Below, one piece after another: positions 1 to 5,708 of a stretch of DNA of 15,262 nt. Each line of letters begins with the position of its first letter. Within the stretch, counting starts at the first letter, position 1. Location of the stretch: assembly GCA_045125095.1 (NCBI GenBank), contig JBGVMW010000185.1, forward strand, positions 1 to 15,262, given 5' to 3'. A program made the position numbers and the translations under genes. The notes beneath the pieces were generated by a model. That model was not told the DNA's origin. It saw only the letters and a program-made list of their open reading frames with translations, and ran no database searches. The stretch is from JBGVMW01 sp045125095. GTDB lineage: Bacteria > Bacillota > Clostridia > Lachnospirales > Lachnospiraceae.

Positions 1-138
1 CGTGAAGCCCCCCTCAAGATGAGATATCCCATGTAGAAATACAGTAAGACCCCTTAGAGAGTATGAGGTAGATAGGACAGAGGTGGAAGTGCAGTAATGT
101 ATGTAGCTGACTGTTACTAATCGGTCGAGGGCTTGACC
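1..138 (+). rRNA. rrl: 23S ribosomal RNA, 3' end (partial)
   Basis: The first ~138 bases match the conserved 3' terminus of bacterial 23S rRNA. They include the helix with GATGAGATATCCC, the segment GTAAGACCCC, the AGGTGGAAGTGCAGTAATG stretch, and the closing GTTACTAATCGGTCGAGGGC, then TTGACC. The 5' part lies outside the window. The exact 3' end is placed by the usual pairing of the terminal GG..GACC segment and could be off by a few bases. It is followed after about 64 bases by tRNA-Asp with no 5S gene in between. Confidence 0.95.
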
Positions 139-202
139 AATATATATTTGGATAATAATTTTCTATATGCAGTTTTGAAGGTATAATGAATATCTTCTAA
201 AT

Positions 203-276
203 GGCCTAGTGGCTCAGTTGGTTAGAGCGCCGCCCTGTCACGGCGGAGGTCGAGGGTTCGAGTCCCTTCTGGGTCG
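203..276 (+). tRNA. tRNA-Asp (anticodon GTC)
   Basis: A 74-nt cloverleaf. The acceptor stem pairs GGCCTAG (203-209) with CTGGGTC (269-275), with discriminator G276. The anticodon loop CTGTCAC carries GTC at 237-239 on a GC-only stem (CCGCC/GGCGG). The T arm is GAGGGTTCGAGTCCCTT-like. CCA is not encoded. It is the first gene of the tRNA cluster behind the 23S gene. Confidence 0.97.
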
Positions 277-325
277 TTGTACAAGTAATTGTACAGCAAG
301 CAATTTTATAATATTTTGCTAGCAT

Positions 326-398
326 GGGATCTTAGCTCAGCTGGGAGAGCATCTGCCTTACAAGCAGAGGGTCACAGGTTCGAGCCCTGTAGGTCCCA
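326..398 (+). tRNA. tRNA-Val (anticodon TAC)
   Basis: A 73-nt cloverleaf. The acceptor is GGGATCT (326-332) paired with AGGTCCC (391-397), with discriminator A398. The anticodon loop CTTACAA has TAC at 359-361, which reads GUA/GUN valine codons. The T loop is GGTTCGAGCC. CCA is not encoded. Confidence 0.97.
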
Positions 399-418
399 TT
401 TTCATGCAAAATACTTAT

Positions 419-491
419 GCCGATGTGGCTCAATTGGCAGAGCAGCTGATTTGTAATCAGCAGGTTATCGGTTCGAGTCCGATCATCGGCT
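419..491 (+). tRNA. tRNA-Thr (anticodon TGT)
   Basis: A 73-nt cloverleaf. The acceptor is GCCGATG (419-425) paired with CATCGGC (484-490), with discriminator T491. The anticodon loop TTTGTAA has TGT at 452-454 (codon ACA). The T arm is ATCGGTTCGAGTCCGAT. CCA is not encoded. The following T-rich stretch (491-496) is short and probably only spacer. Confidence 0.96.
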
Positions 492-502
492 TTTTTAAAT
501 AT

Positions 503-584
503 GGATGGATTCCCGAGTGGCCAAAGGGGACAGACTGTAAATCTGCTGCATTTTGCTTCGGTGGTTCGAATCCACCTCCATCCA
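503..584 (+). tRNA. tRNA-Tyr (anticodon GTA), class II with long variable arm
   Basis: An 82-nt cloverleaf. The acceptor is GGATGGA (503-509) paired with TCCATCC (577-583), with discriminator A584. The anticodon loop CTGTAAA has GTA at 537-539. The extra length is a long variable arm (about 546-559), as expected for bacterial tRNA-Tyr. The outermost anticodon-stem pair (A530 with C546) is a mismatch, leaving four canonical pairs. CCA is not encoded. Confidence 0.95.
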
Positions 585-612
585 ATTGGCGTAAGCCACA
601 ATTAAATAGTAT

Positions 613-686
<74 letters not shown>

Positions 687-693
687 CTCAGAT

Positions 694-766
<73 letters not shown>

Positions 767-789
767 CTTTTATATGAAATATATAATAT

Positions 790-862
790 GGGATATTAGC
801 TCAGTCGGTAGAGCACTTGACTTTTAATCAAGTTGTCCGGGGTTCGAATCCCCGATGTCTCA
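790..862 (+). tRNA. tRNA-Lys (anticodon TTT)
   Basis: A 73-nt cloverleaf. The acceptor is GGGATAT (790-796) paired with ATGTCTC (855-861), with one G-T near each end, and discriminator A862. The anticodon loop CTTTTAA has TTT at 823-825. It is the last gene of the cluster, and a terminator follows 12 bases downstream. Confidence 0.96.
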
Positions 863-874
863 TTAGTCAAAATT

Positions 875-911
875 GTGGAAGTACTGAAAAATAAGCACTT
901 CCGCTTTTTTT
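875..911 (+). terminator. Rho-independent terminator of the rRNA-tRNA operon
   Basis: The stem GTGGAAGT (875-882) pairs with ACTTCCGC (897-904), including one T-G pair. An inner CT/AG extension lies past an A/C mismatch. The stem is followed directly by seven T residues (905-911). Its position just past tRNA-Lys fits the end of the operon. Confidence 0.9.
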
Positions 912-939
912 ATGTCTAAATTCCTTGAGTGAGTAGTGA

Positions 940-958
940 GTAAGTAATTTTTACTTAC
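940..958. repeat. Short AT-rich palindrome
   Basis: GTAAGTAA (940-947) is followed by three T residues and then the perfect reverse complement TTACTTAC (951-958). There is no T run behind it, so it is not a terminator. It lies 67 bases before a possible small ORF and could be an operator or a chance hairpin; nothing in the sequence decides this. Confidence 0.35.
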
Positions 959-1024
959 AAACAAGCACACATTCCAGTTATTAAATCATCATCATCACAT
1001 ATATTTTTATAAAGAGATGAAAAG

Positions 1025-1234
1025 ATGAATGAAATACGTAATATCTTAATTTTCTTAGATATGATACTTAAATGTATTATTGAATCAGATGTTGCTCTAA
1101 AAGGATTTTGCGCTATATTGTTACTATTAGTAATTTTAATTGCATATCGTCGTAGAATAAAATACCCAAAAAGAAAAATTAGAAAATCAAAGAAGAAAAC
1201 TAATGCAAATATTACATATGTAGATTCTTGCTGA
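1025..1234 (+). CDS. Possible small single-pass membrane protein
   Basis: I do not recognise this 69-residue ORF. Residues about 25-41 form one hydrophobic segment (GFCAILLLLVILIA core). The tail after it is extremely basic (YRRRIKYPKRKIRKSKKK). By the positive-inside rule the C-terminus would be cytoplasmic. The ATG is preceded by a weak purine-rich stretch (AAAGAGATGAAAAG), not a good Shine-Dalgarno. It stands alone between the tRNA operon terminator and a decayed transporter gene. It could be a real small protein, a remnant, or a chance ORF in AT-rich DNA. Confidence 0.35.
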   Translation: MNEIRNILIFLDMILKCIIESDVALKGFCAILLLLVILIAYRRRIKYPKRKIRKSKKKTNANITYVDSC

Positions 1235-1361
1235 GATGAAATCCAGAAAGAAAATGGTAAATTATTTTTTTATTGAAAATTGTTTGATTGGTGAAATATG
1301 TTAGGGATTGTGGTAGAATATAACTTGTTAAACCAATAAGAATTTTATGGAGGAATAGAAA

Positions 1362-1816
1362 TTGAAATCAAAGAATATTGCAACAATATATGCGATATTG
1401 GCTGCCGCATTATACGCAATTAATGTTCCACTGTCAAAGATATTATTGAACTATGTAGAACCCACAATGATGGCTTCATTCTTATATCTTGGAGCAGGAT
1501 TAGGATTATTTATATATAGTTTGATTGAAAAAAGGATAGGTAAAAGTGAAAGAAAAGAACCTTTAACAAAAAAAAGAACTGCCATATACGGATAATTATG
1601 GTTATTAGTACCTACTTCATGGTAAAAGATACAATCGAATTGCAACATACTCACGAACATGAACACACACATACTCACGAACATAGTCACGGCGATATGG
1701 TGCATACACATGAACACACGCATGTTCATACACATCTCCATACTCATACTGGAGATAGTGAGAATCATAGTCATGAGCATGAGTTAAGTGAGCATCAGCA
1801 TGGACATTATGCTTAG
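1362..1816 (+). pseudogene. DMT/EamA-family transporter, internally deleted and frameshifted
   Basis: A TTG start at 1362 has a good ribosome binding site (GGAGG at 1350-1354). The first 77 residues read like the N-terminus of a drug/metabolite (EamA) transporter, with membrane segments at about residues 5-28 and 36-56 and the typical LYAINVPLSKILL stretch. The frame ends at TAA 1593-1595. Immediately after, in another frame (1598-1816), the sequence continues as a last membrane segment plus MVKDTIELQH and a tail with over twenty His in HTHEHEH-like repeats. I associate that tail with the C-terminus of the same transporter family. A normal member has about ten membrane helices and about 300 residues, so some 200 residues are missing. 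The simplest reading is an internal deletion plus a one-base frameshift near 1592. The His tail would bind metal ions, but transport function should be lost. Confidence 0.75.
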
Positions 1817-2180
1817 GGAAATAGCAATTACTAAGCCTAATGCACAATGTGCTAAAAGAAATGTTGATTATATGCAAGCAAGAATTTATTATGAAAACAT
1901 ACTGAGAAACGAGTTCCAAAGAAAAGGTGGATTAATTTGTAGACAAGTTCCGCACTATATGGTGGTAGAACATAGTCCATGGTTAAGTACCTGGTATGAT
2001 AATAGCTCGTATATAAAAATACCTATTGAAATGTTTAACATAAAAACAATATCTTTTACATATGGTGATTCGCATCCAACTTTTTGTGATAATGTAAATG
2101 ATGGAAGGTATGGACCAGAAAGATATATCGAAGCACACATTTGGAGTGATGATGTAATAAATGAATATTTAGTTAAGTAG
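1809..2180 (+). CDS. Hypothetical protein, translationally coupled to the His-rich tail
   Basis: I cannot name this protein. The frame is open from 1788, but the likeliest start is ATG 1809, which overlaps the stop of the preceding His-rich frame (ATGCTTAG). This fits translational coupling, since no good Shine-Dalgarno is visible. The 124-residue product is soluble-looking and rich in aromatic residues, with segments such as HSPWLSTWYDN, IKIPIEMFNIKTISFTYGD and YGPERYIEAHIWSDDVINEY. The last two look like conserved domain motifs rather than random sequence. From memory, related clostridial proteins carry about 25 more residues between the TFxxxV and YGPERYIE stretches, so this copy may have an internal deletion. 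That is a low-certainty recollection. No membrane segment or signal peptide is visible. Confidence 0.55.
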   Translation: MLREIAITKPNAQCAKRNVDYMQARIYYENILRNEFQRKGGLICRQVPHYMVVEHSPWLSTWYDNSSYIKIPIEMFNIKTISFTYGDSHPTFCDNVNDGRYGPERYIEAHIWSDDVINEYLVK

Positions 2181-2191
2181 CACAAGCTACA

Positions 2192-2220
2192 ATTTGCGGC
2201 TGGCCTTCACTTTCGCAAAT
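2192..2220. repeat. Inverted repeat upstream of the acetyltransferase gene
   Basis: ATTTGCG (2192-2198) pairs with CGCAAAT (2214-2220), enclosing a 15-base loop. There is no T run after it on either strand, so it is a poor terminator candidate. It lies 11 bases behind the stop of the hypothetical gene and may be a weak terminator or a regulatory hairpin. Confidence 0.3.
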
Positions 2221-2257
2221 GATTAAATTAAATGGATATGGTAAGGGGGGATGTATG

Positions 2258-2701
2258 ATGAACTGTATAATAAGAGCCATGATAGAATCGGATAAGGAAT
2301 GTGTACTTGCTATGATGCGGGTATTTTATAATTCATCGGCAGTTTTGAGTAATGGATCGGATGAAATATTTAATAGTGATATAGAGAATTGTGTAGGTAA
2401 GTGTCCTTATGTGGAAGGCTATATATTTCAGAATGAAAGTGTTGTTCAAGGGTACGCGATGGTTGCAAAAAGTTTCTCAACTGAATTTGGAAAGCCGTGT
2501 ATATGGGTTGAAGATTTATATATTAAGCCAGAATATAGAGGACAGGGGATTAGCAGTAGATTTTTTTCATACATTGAAAAACAATATCCTGACACCTTAT
2601 TAAGATTGGAAGTTGAGAGGGATAACGAAAAGGCGATTCAAGTGTATAAAAAATGCGGCTATGACGAACTTCCGTATATGGAGATGAAGAAGGACAACTG
2701 A
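2258..2701 (+). CDS. GNAT-family N-acetyltransferase
   Basis: This is a cytoplasmic acetyl-CoA-dependent acetyltransferase of unknown substrate. The frame is open from 2219, but a strong ribosome binding site (GGTAAGGGGGG, 2240-2250) points to ATG 2258, with ATG 2255 as the alternative, giving 147 residues. The acetyl-CoA site is seen at residues about 84-103 (VEDLYIKPEYRGQGISSRFF): the R/Q-x-x-G-x-G/A loop is RGQGIS, with Ser in the last position. Motif B follows (NEKAIQVYKKCGYDE, residues 123-137), where Tyr130 is the usual active-site tyrosine. Length and motif order are normal for a single-domain GNAT. It stands alone. GNAT proteins modify amines of many kinds, so no substrate is assigned. 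Confidence 0.88.
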   Translation: MNCIIRAMIESDKECVLAMMRVFYNSSAVLSNGSDEIFNSDIENCVGKCPYVEGYIFQNESVVQGYAMVAKSFSTEFGKPCIWVEDLYIKPEYRGQGISSRFFSYIEKQYPDTLLRLEVERDNEKAIQVYKKCGYDELPYMEMKKDN

Positions 2702-2762
2702 TTACGATATCTTTTTAATAGCATTTTTTAATGTGCATAATTAATTTACGTGTGAAAAGAAG

Positions 2763-2779
2763 TTTTTATATACTAGAAA
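2763..2779. repeat. Partial copy of the dispersed palindromic repeat (left arm)
   Basis: TTTTTATATACTAGAAA matches the left inverted-repeat arm of the element at 14941 (TTTTTATATACTAGGAA) with one difference. The matching right arm is not found here. A small hairpin, GTTGC (2797-2801) with GCAAC (2807-2811), follows 17 bases later and is reminiscent of the GTCGC/GCGAC hairpin in the full element. This looks like a truncated relic. Confidence 0.5.
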
Positions 2780-2860
2780 CAGCAATGTTAATTTGTGTTG
2801 CTTGTGGCAACGAAGCTTTTTAGATAAGATGATGCTATCAAACCAAAGGAGGTATCATGT

Positions 2861-3289
2861 ATGCTTGGAGAAAATATAAAAGCATTGAGAAAAAGCAAAG
2901 GATTTACACAGGAGGAGTTGGCAGTAAGAGTTAATGTTGTCCGCCAGACCGTTTCAAAATGGGAGAAGGGACTATCTGTTCCTGATGCAGCTACCCTGCA
3001 AAAGCTTGCAGATGTATTAGAAACAGAGGTAAGCCAGTTGCTTGGTGCAGATATACATTCTGAAAGAAATAAGAATGAGATTGCAGAGCAATTATCACGA
3101 ATTAATGAGCAGTTGATAATTAAGAACAGACGCTCACGACGTATCTGGAAGACGATTGGAATAATTTTTTTAATTATATTCATATGTAATACACTTTTAT
3201 CAATGGCTGGTATAATGGCTTTTGACAGTGTGAAAGTAACAAAAAAAGAACCAGTAGTAGAAGAAGAATTTTTAATTGAGGAACCGTAA
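2861..3289 (+). CDS. XRE-family HTH regulator with a C-terminal membrane segment
   Basis: A 142-residue protein. Residues 4-60 form a Cro/C1-type HTH (IKALRKSKGFTQEELAVRVN, then VVRQTVSKWEKGLSVPD as recognition helix and following turn). Residues 64-92 are a charged, probably helical linker (NKNEIAEQLSRINEQL). Residues 97-121 are one hydrophobic membrane segment flanked by RRSRR. The tail is short and acidic (EEEFLIEEP). The start is clear, with AAAGGAGGT seven bases before the ATG. Such proteins are membrane-tethered transcription factors, typically sensing something at the envelope; the target is unknown. An 11-base piece of its 3' end recurs at 3327-3337, so the C-terminus may have been shortened. 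The downstream regulator gene has its own promoter. Confidence 0.85.
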   Translation: MLGENIKALRKSKGFTQEELAVRVNVVRQTVSKWEKGLSVPDAATLQKLADVLETEVSQLLGADIHSERNKNEIAEQLSRINEQLIIKNRRSRRIWKTIGIIFLIIFICNTLLSMAGIMAFDSVKVTKKEPVVEEEFLIEEP

Positions 3290-3453
3290 TTGTAAATGTT
3301 AAAATTACTATTCGGCAAAGGAGCGGGAGGAACCGTACAGTGCATATGAAAATACGGAATGGTTATATTTTATGTTCATAGAATGGAGACATAGGATGCG
3401 CACGCGATGTTAATAATGACAATATCATAATGAAAAAGTGAAAAAAAACAGTT
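3290..3453. other. Intergenic stretch with repeat remnants, no convincing gene
   Basis: GAGGAACCGTA at 3278-3288, the end of the preceding gene, recurs at 3327-3337. ATAGGATGCGCACGCGA at 3391-3407 matches the region just after the right arm in the 145-bp repeat units (ATAGGATGCGCACTCGCG). A 13-codon frame from GTG 3340 has a ribosome-binding-like GGGAGG before it but no other support. The stretch therefore looks like recombination debris between two regulator genes. Confidence 0.45.
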
Positions 3454-3480
3454 TTTACAATTTTAGATTGGTGTTATAAT
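3454..3480 (+). promoter_or_regulatory. Probable sigma-A promoter for the small ORF and the duplicated HTH-TPR regulator
   Basis: A perfect -10 box TATAAT (3475-3480) is preceded by TG at 3472-3473, an extended -10. A -35-like TTTACA lies at 3454-3459 with a short 15-base spacer; TTTTTA at 3452 would give 17. It is followed by two open frames with strong ribosome binding sites. Confidence 0.65.
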
Positions 3481-3527
3481 CAGTCCGTTGTCTTCCCACA
3501 CTATAGGCAGCGGAAAGGAGTAGTATT

Positions 3528-3644
3528 GTGAAGGGATGTAAGATGGGGAATCACCATAATACAAGTGGGAATGGTGATATGATAGAACCGTGCGTAGTGA
3601 AAGGAGAAAGATATGACCATTCGAAATGCCAACAGTGTTGTTAA
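3528..3644 (+). CDS. 38-residue Cys-rich small ORF overlapping the regulator start
   Basis: The GTG start at 3528 is preceded by an excellent Shine-Dalgarno (GGAAAGGAG, 3511-3519). The frame ends at TAA 3642-3644, 32 bases inside the next gene in a different frame. The 38-residue product has five Cys (residues 4, 22, 33, 37, 38), ends in KCQQCC, and contains a Gly/Asn/His-rich middle. There is no hydrophobic signal segment, so an exported pheromone precursor is not supported. It may be a leader peptide that couples translation to the regulator, a small metal- or thiol-binding protein, or a chance frame. Promoter, ribosome binding site and overlap together make it worth listing. Confidence 0.45.
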   Translation: MKGCKMGNHHNTSGNGDMIEPCVVKGERYDHSKCQQCC

Positions 3645-5439
3645 GGAGTTAAGAAGAAGGGCTGGTGTTACTCAGGAAGAATTTGCAGCAGATATTTGTT
3701 CTGTGCAGTCATTATCAAGAATTGAAACAGGAAAATCTGGAATAAGCTATATAATGTTAAAGAAATTTATGAAAAAAGCAGGTGTGAACAGTAATGTTTA
3801 CCCTGCTTTTCGTGATAAAAGAGACTGTGATATTTATAGAAAATTATACCTGTGCTTAAGATATATTGATGTCTGGCAGTTAGAGGAGGCGGCGCAGATA
3901 TTGAGGGAAATAGATGAGGTGGAGTATGGTGAAAATCAATTGTACTATCAGCAATGTCTTTGCTATAAAGGACTAATTATGTTGAAATCAGGAATAGGAG
4001 AGAGAAAAGAAATAAATGATGTATTAGACAGAGCATTAAGAATTACGAAACCAGAGTATCATGTGTCCAGAATTTCTACATATTGGTTATCATTTACAGA
4101 AATGTATTTATTTCTTGCATTGTCTTATAATTATCTTGTTATGGGAAAAATGGACATCTGTGAGGAAATAGTAAATGAAATAGAGAACTGTCTGGAACAA
4201 TTCCCGGCAGAGGAGAGAGAACGGTTAATTTTAAAAGAAAAAAATGAGCTTATTCGAGCGTGTAGTTTAATGAAAAAAGGATGTTTTGCACAAGCAGAAA
4301 AGCTGTTGAAAGAGTGGCATGTATTTTCTGTGAAACATAAAGTATATAGCGAATTACAGGTAATTGTATTTTTGAAGGGAATCTGTGAAATTTACATGGA
4401 TAATAGGCAGAAGGGTATGGATTCTATCTTAAACAGTTATTATGTAGCAACGGGAATGGGCGGATATTTTGCAGAATGTATTCGTCCATTTCTGCAGAGA
4501 GAATTTCCTGGTGTCATCATGGATAAAAAACAGACGAAACAAAATTATATTATACTGCCACCAATGAATAAAGGAACTGTCAAACAAGATAGTTTTGAAA
4601 ATAATAAGGCACTTTATTTTCTAGGAGATTTAATTCGTGATGTAAGGATGGAGAAAGGAATTAGACAGTCTGTATTATGTAGAGGAATATGTAACAAATC
4701 GACTTTATCAAAGATAGAAAATGGCATGCTGATTCCTGACCAGGAACTATTAGAAGCGTTGTTACAACGCTTGGGAATTCATACAGGTGCGTTTGAACTG
4801 TATGTAAATGTAACAACCTATTCCTTTTATGAATTGAAACAGTCCCTGTCTGCTATGGTGTTAGAAAACTCAAAAAAGGAAGCAGACCGGTTATTTGGTC
4901 TGCTCCTACAAAAGGTAAATGAGAAAAGTGCGGTACAGAGACAATATGTGATATACATATGGGGAATGTTAGAACAAGACCATTCTAAGAAACAATTCCT
5001 GTTGAAGGAAGCACTTTATCAGACATTACCAGATTTTCATATTATGCATATACAGGATTTTGTATTGACCTTTCAGGAAATGATGATTCTCATTCATATC
5101 GCAAAATCCCTTGAAGAAGATGCAACAAAAGCAATTTTTATATTATATAAACTATTGGAGTATTCTCAGGTGTCGACATATGAAACATTAGAAAAAGCAA
5201 GGATTCAAAAAGAAATCGTATCGATTTTGTCCGGGCTGCTGGTATCTGAAAAACGATTCAAGGAAATGATACAACTTAGCAGAATTGTGGATAAGCTTCT
5301 GATAACCGGGGACTATCAATCATTTGCGGTGATATATGAAAATATGTATCAAGTCGTATCAGAAAGGGAGCCATGTAGGTCAAAGGAAACCATCCATCGT
5401 TACAGAAAAGCGCTTCAGCATATTTTAAAAATGAAATAA
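3613..5439 (+). CDS. Duplicated HTH-TPR transcriptional regulator (RRNPP-like architecture)
   Basis: A 608-residue protein made of two similar halves. Half one has an XRE-type HTH at about residues 9-60 (VTQEEFAADICSVQSLSRIE) followed by TPR-like helical repeats to about residue 310. Half two has a second HTH at about 336-390 (IRQSVLCRGICNKSTLSKIE) and again helical repeats to the end. Corresponding stretches are SLSRIETGK and TLSKIENGM, and VLDRALRITKPEYHVSRIST and LLKEALYQTLPDFHIMHIQD, each followed by similar helices. HTH plus TPR is the layout of peptide-sensing RRNPP/Rgg/PlcR regulators, which are normally about 280-320 residues and dimeric. Here one chain contains both protomer equivalents. 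The start is supported by AAGGAG six bases before ATG 3613. No peptide pheromone gene with a signal segment is visible beside it. DNA binding is inferred; the ligand is unknown. Confidence 0.8.
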   Translation: MTIRNANSVVKELRRRAGVTQEEFAADICSVQSLSRIETGKSGISYIMLKKFMKKAGVNSNVYPAFRDKRDCDIYRKLYLCLRYIDVWQLEEAAQILREIDEVEYGENQLYYQQCLCYKGLIMLKSGIGERKEINDVLDRALRITKPEYHVSRISTYWLSFTEMYLFLALSYNYLVMGKMDICEEIVNEIENCLEQFPAEERERLILKEKNELIRACSLMKKGCFAQAEKLLKEWHVFSVKHKVYSELQVIVFLKGICEIYMDNRQKGMDSILNSYYVATGMGGYFAECIRPFLQREFPGVIMDKKQTKQNYIILPPMNKGTVKQDSFENNKALYFLGDLIRDVRMEKGIRQSVLCRGICNKSTLSKIENGMLIPDQELLEALLQRLGIHTGAFELYVNVTTYSFYELKQSLSAMVLENSKKEADRLFGLLLQKVNEKSAVQRQYVIYIWGMLEQDHSKKQFLLKEALYQTLPDFHIMHIQDFVLTFQEMMILIHIAKSLEEDATKAIFILYKLLEYSQVSTYETLEKARIQKEIVSILSGLLVSEKRFKEMIQLSRIVDKLLITGDYQSFAVIYENMYQVVSEREPCRSKETIHRYRKALQHILKMK

Positions 5440-5663
5440 ACAGTTTTTCGTTCCCATGGAAGTAATCATCTTTTTCTTTTTCAAGTATGCAGACTAAGGT
5501 ATAAAAGGTGTCTTATTTATTCGAGGACAATATATCGCCGTCACTTGCTTGTATGTTACATACCTTATTCTGATCCAATATATAAAATTATAGAAAAAAA
5601 TTCGAAATTAGTGAATATATGAAAAAGAAATTTTATAGTTTCCTTTGGTGTGTAGTGAGATAA
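5440..5663. other. Intergenic stretch without a supported gene
   Basis: About 220 AT-rich bases lie between the regulator stop and the pyrC terminator. A 13-codon hydrophobic frame begins at ATG 5457, just after the regulator, but it has no ribosome binding site. Runs such as ATATATAAAATTATAG and TTCGAAATTAGTGAATATATG near 5579-5621 vaguely resemble the arms of the dispersed repeat but are too diverged to call. I see no terminator for the regulator here. Confidence 0.4.
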
Positions 5664-5700
5664 CAAAAAAAGACACCATTGATGAAAACAATGGTGTCTT
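5664..5700 (-). terminator. Rho-independent terminator of pyrC
   Basis: Read on the minus strand, AAGACACCATTG (5700-5689) pairs with the perfect complement CAATGGTGTCTT (5681-5670) around a 7-base loop. The stem is followed by a run of T residues (A run at 5664-5670 on the plus strand). It lies 8 bases after the pyrC stop. On the plus strand there is no T run, so it terminates only pyrC. Confidence 0.92.
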
Positions 5701-5708
5701 GTCGAATA

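Noticed and set aside
182..187. TATAAT in the 23S to tRNA-Asp spacer as a separate tRNA promoter
   Set aside because: The -35 position holds only TTTTCT, and the tRNAs follow the rRNA gene closely, so one transcript is the simpler reading.
1451..1919. Minus-strand frames of about 100 codons opposite the His-rich tail
   Set aside because: They arise from the repetitive CAT/CAC codons of the His tail read backwards (runs of Met, Cys, Val) and have no start signals.
2788..3345. A 185-codon minus-strand frame opposite the XRE membrane regulator
   Set aside because: The plus-strand gene has clear HTH motifs and a strong ribosome binding site; the opposite frame shows no domain and no ribosome binding site.
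5457..5498. A 13-codon hydrophobic peptide frame just after the HTH-TPR regulator, as a possible pheromone
   Set aside because: There is no Shine-Dalgarno before the ATG, no cleavable precursor layout and no promoter. The position alone is not enough.
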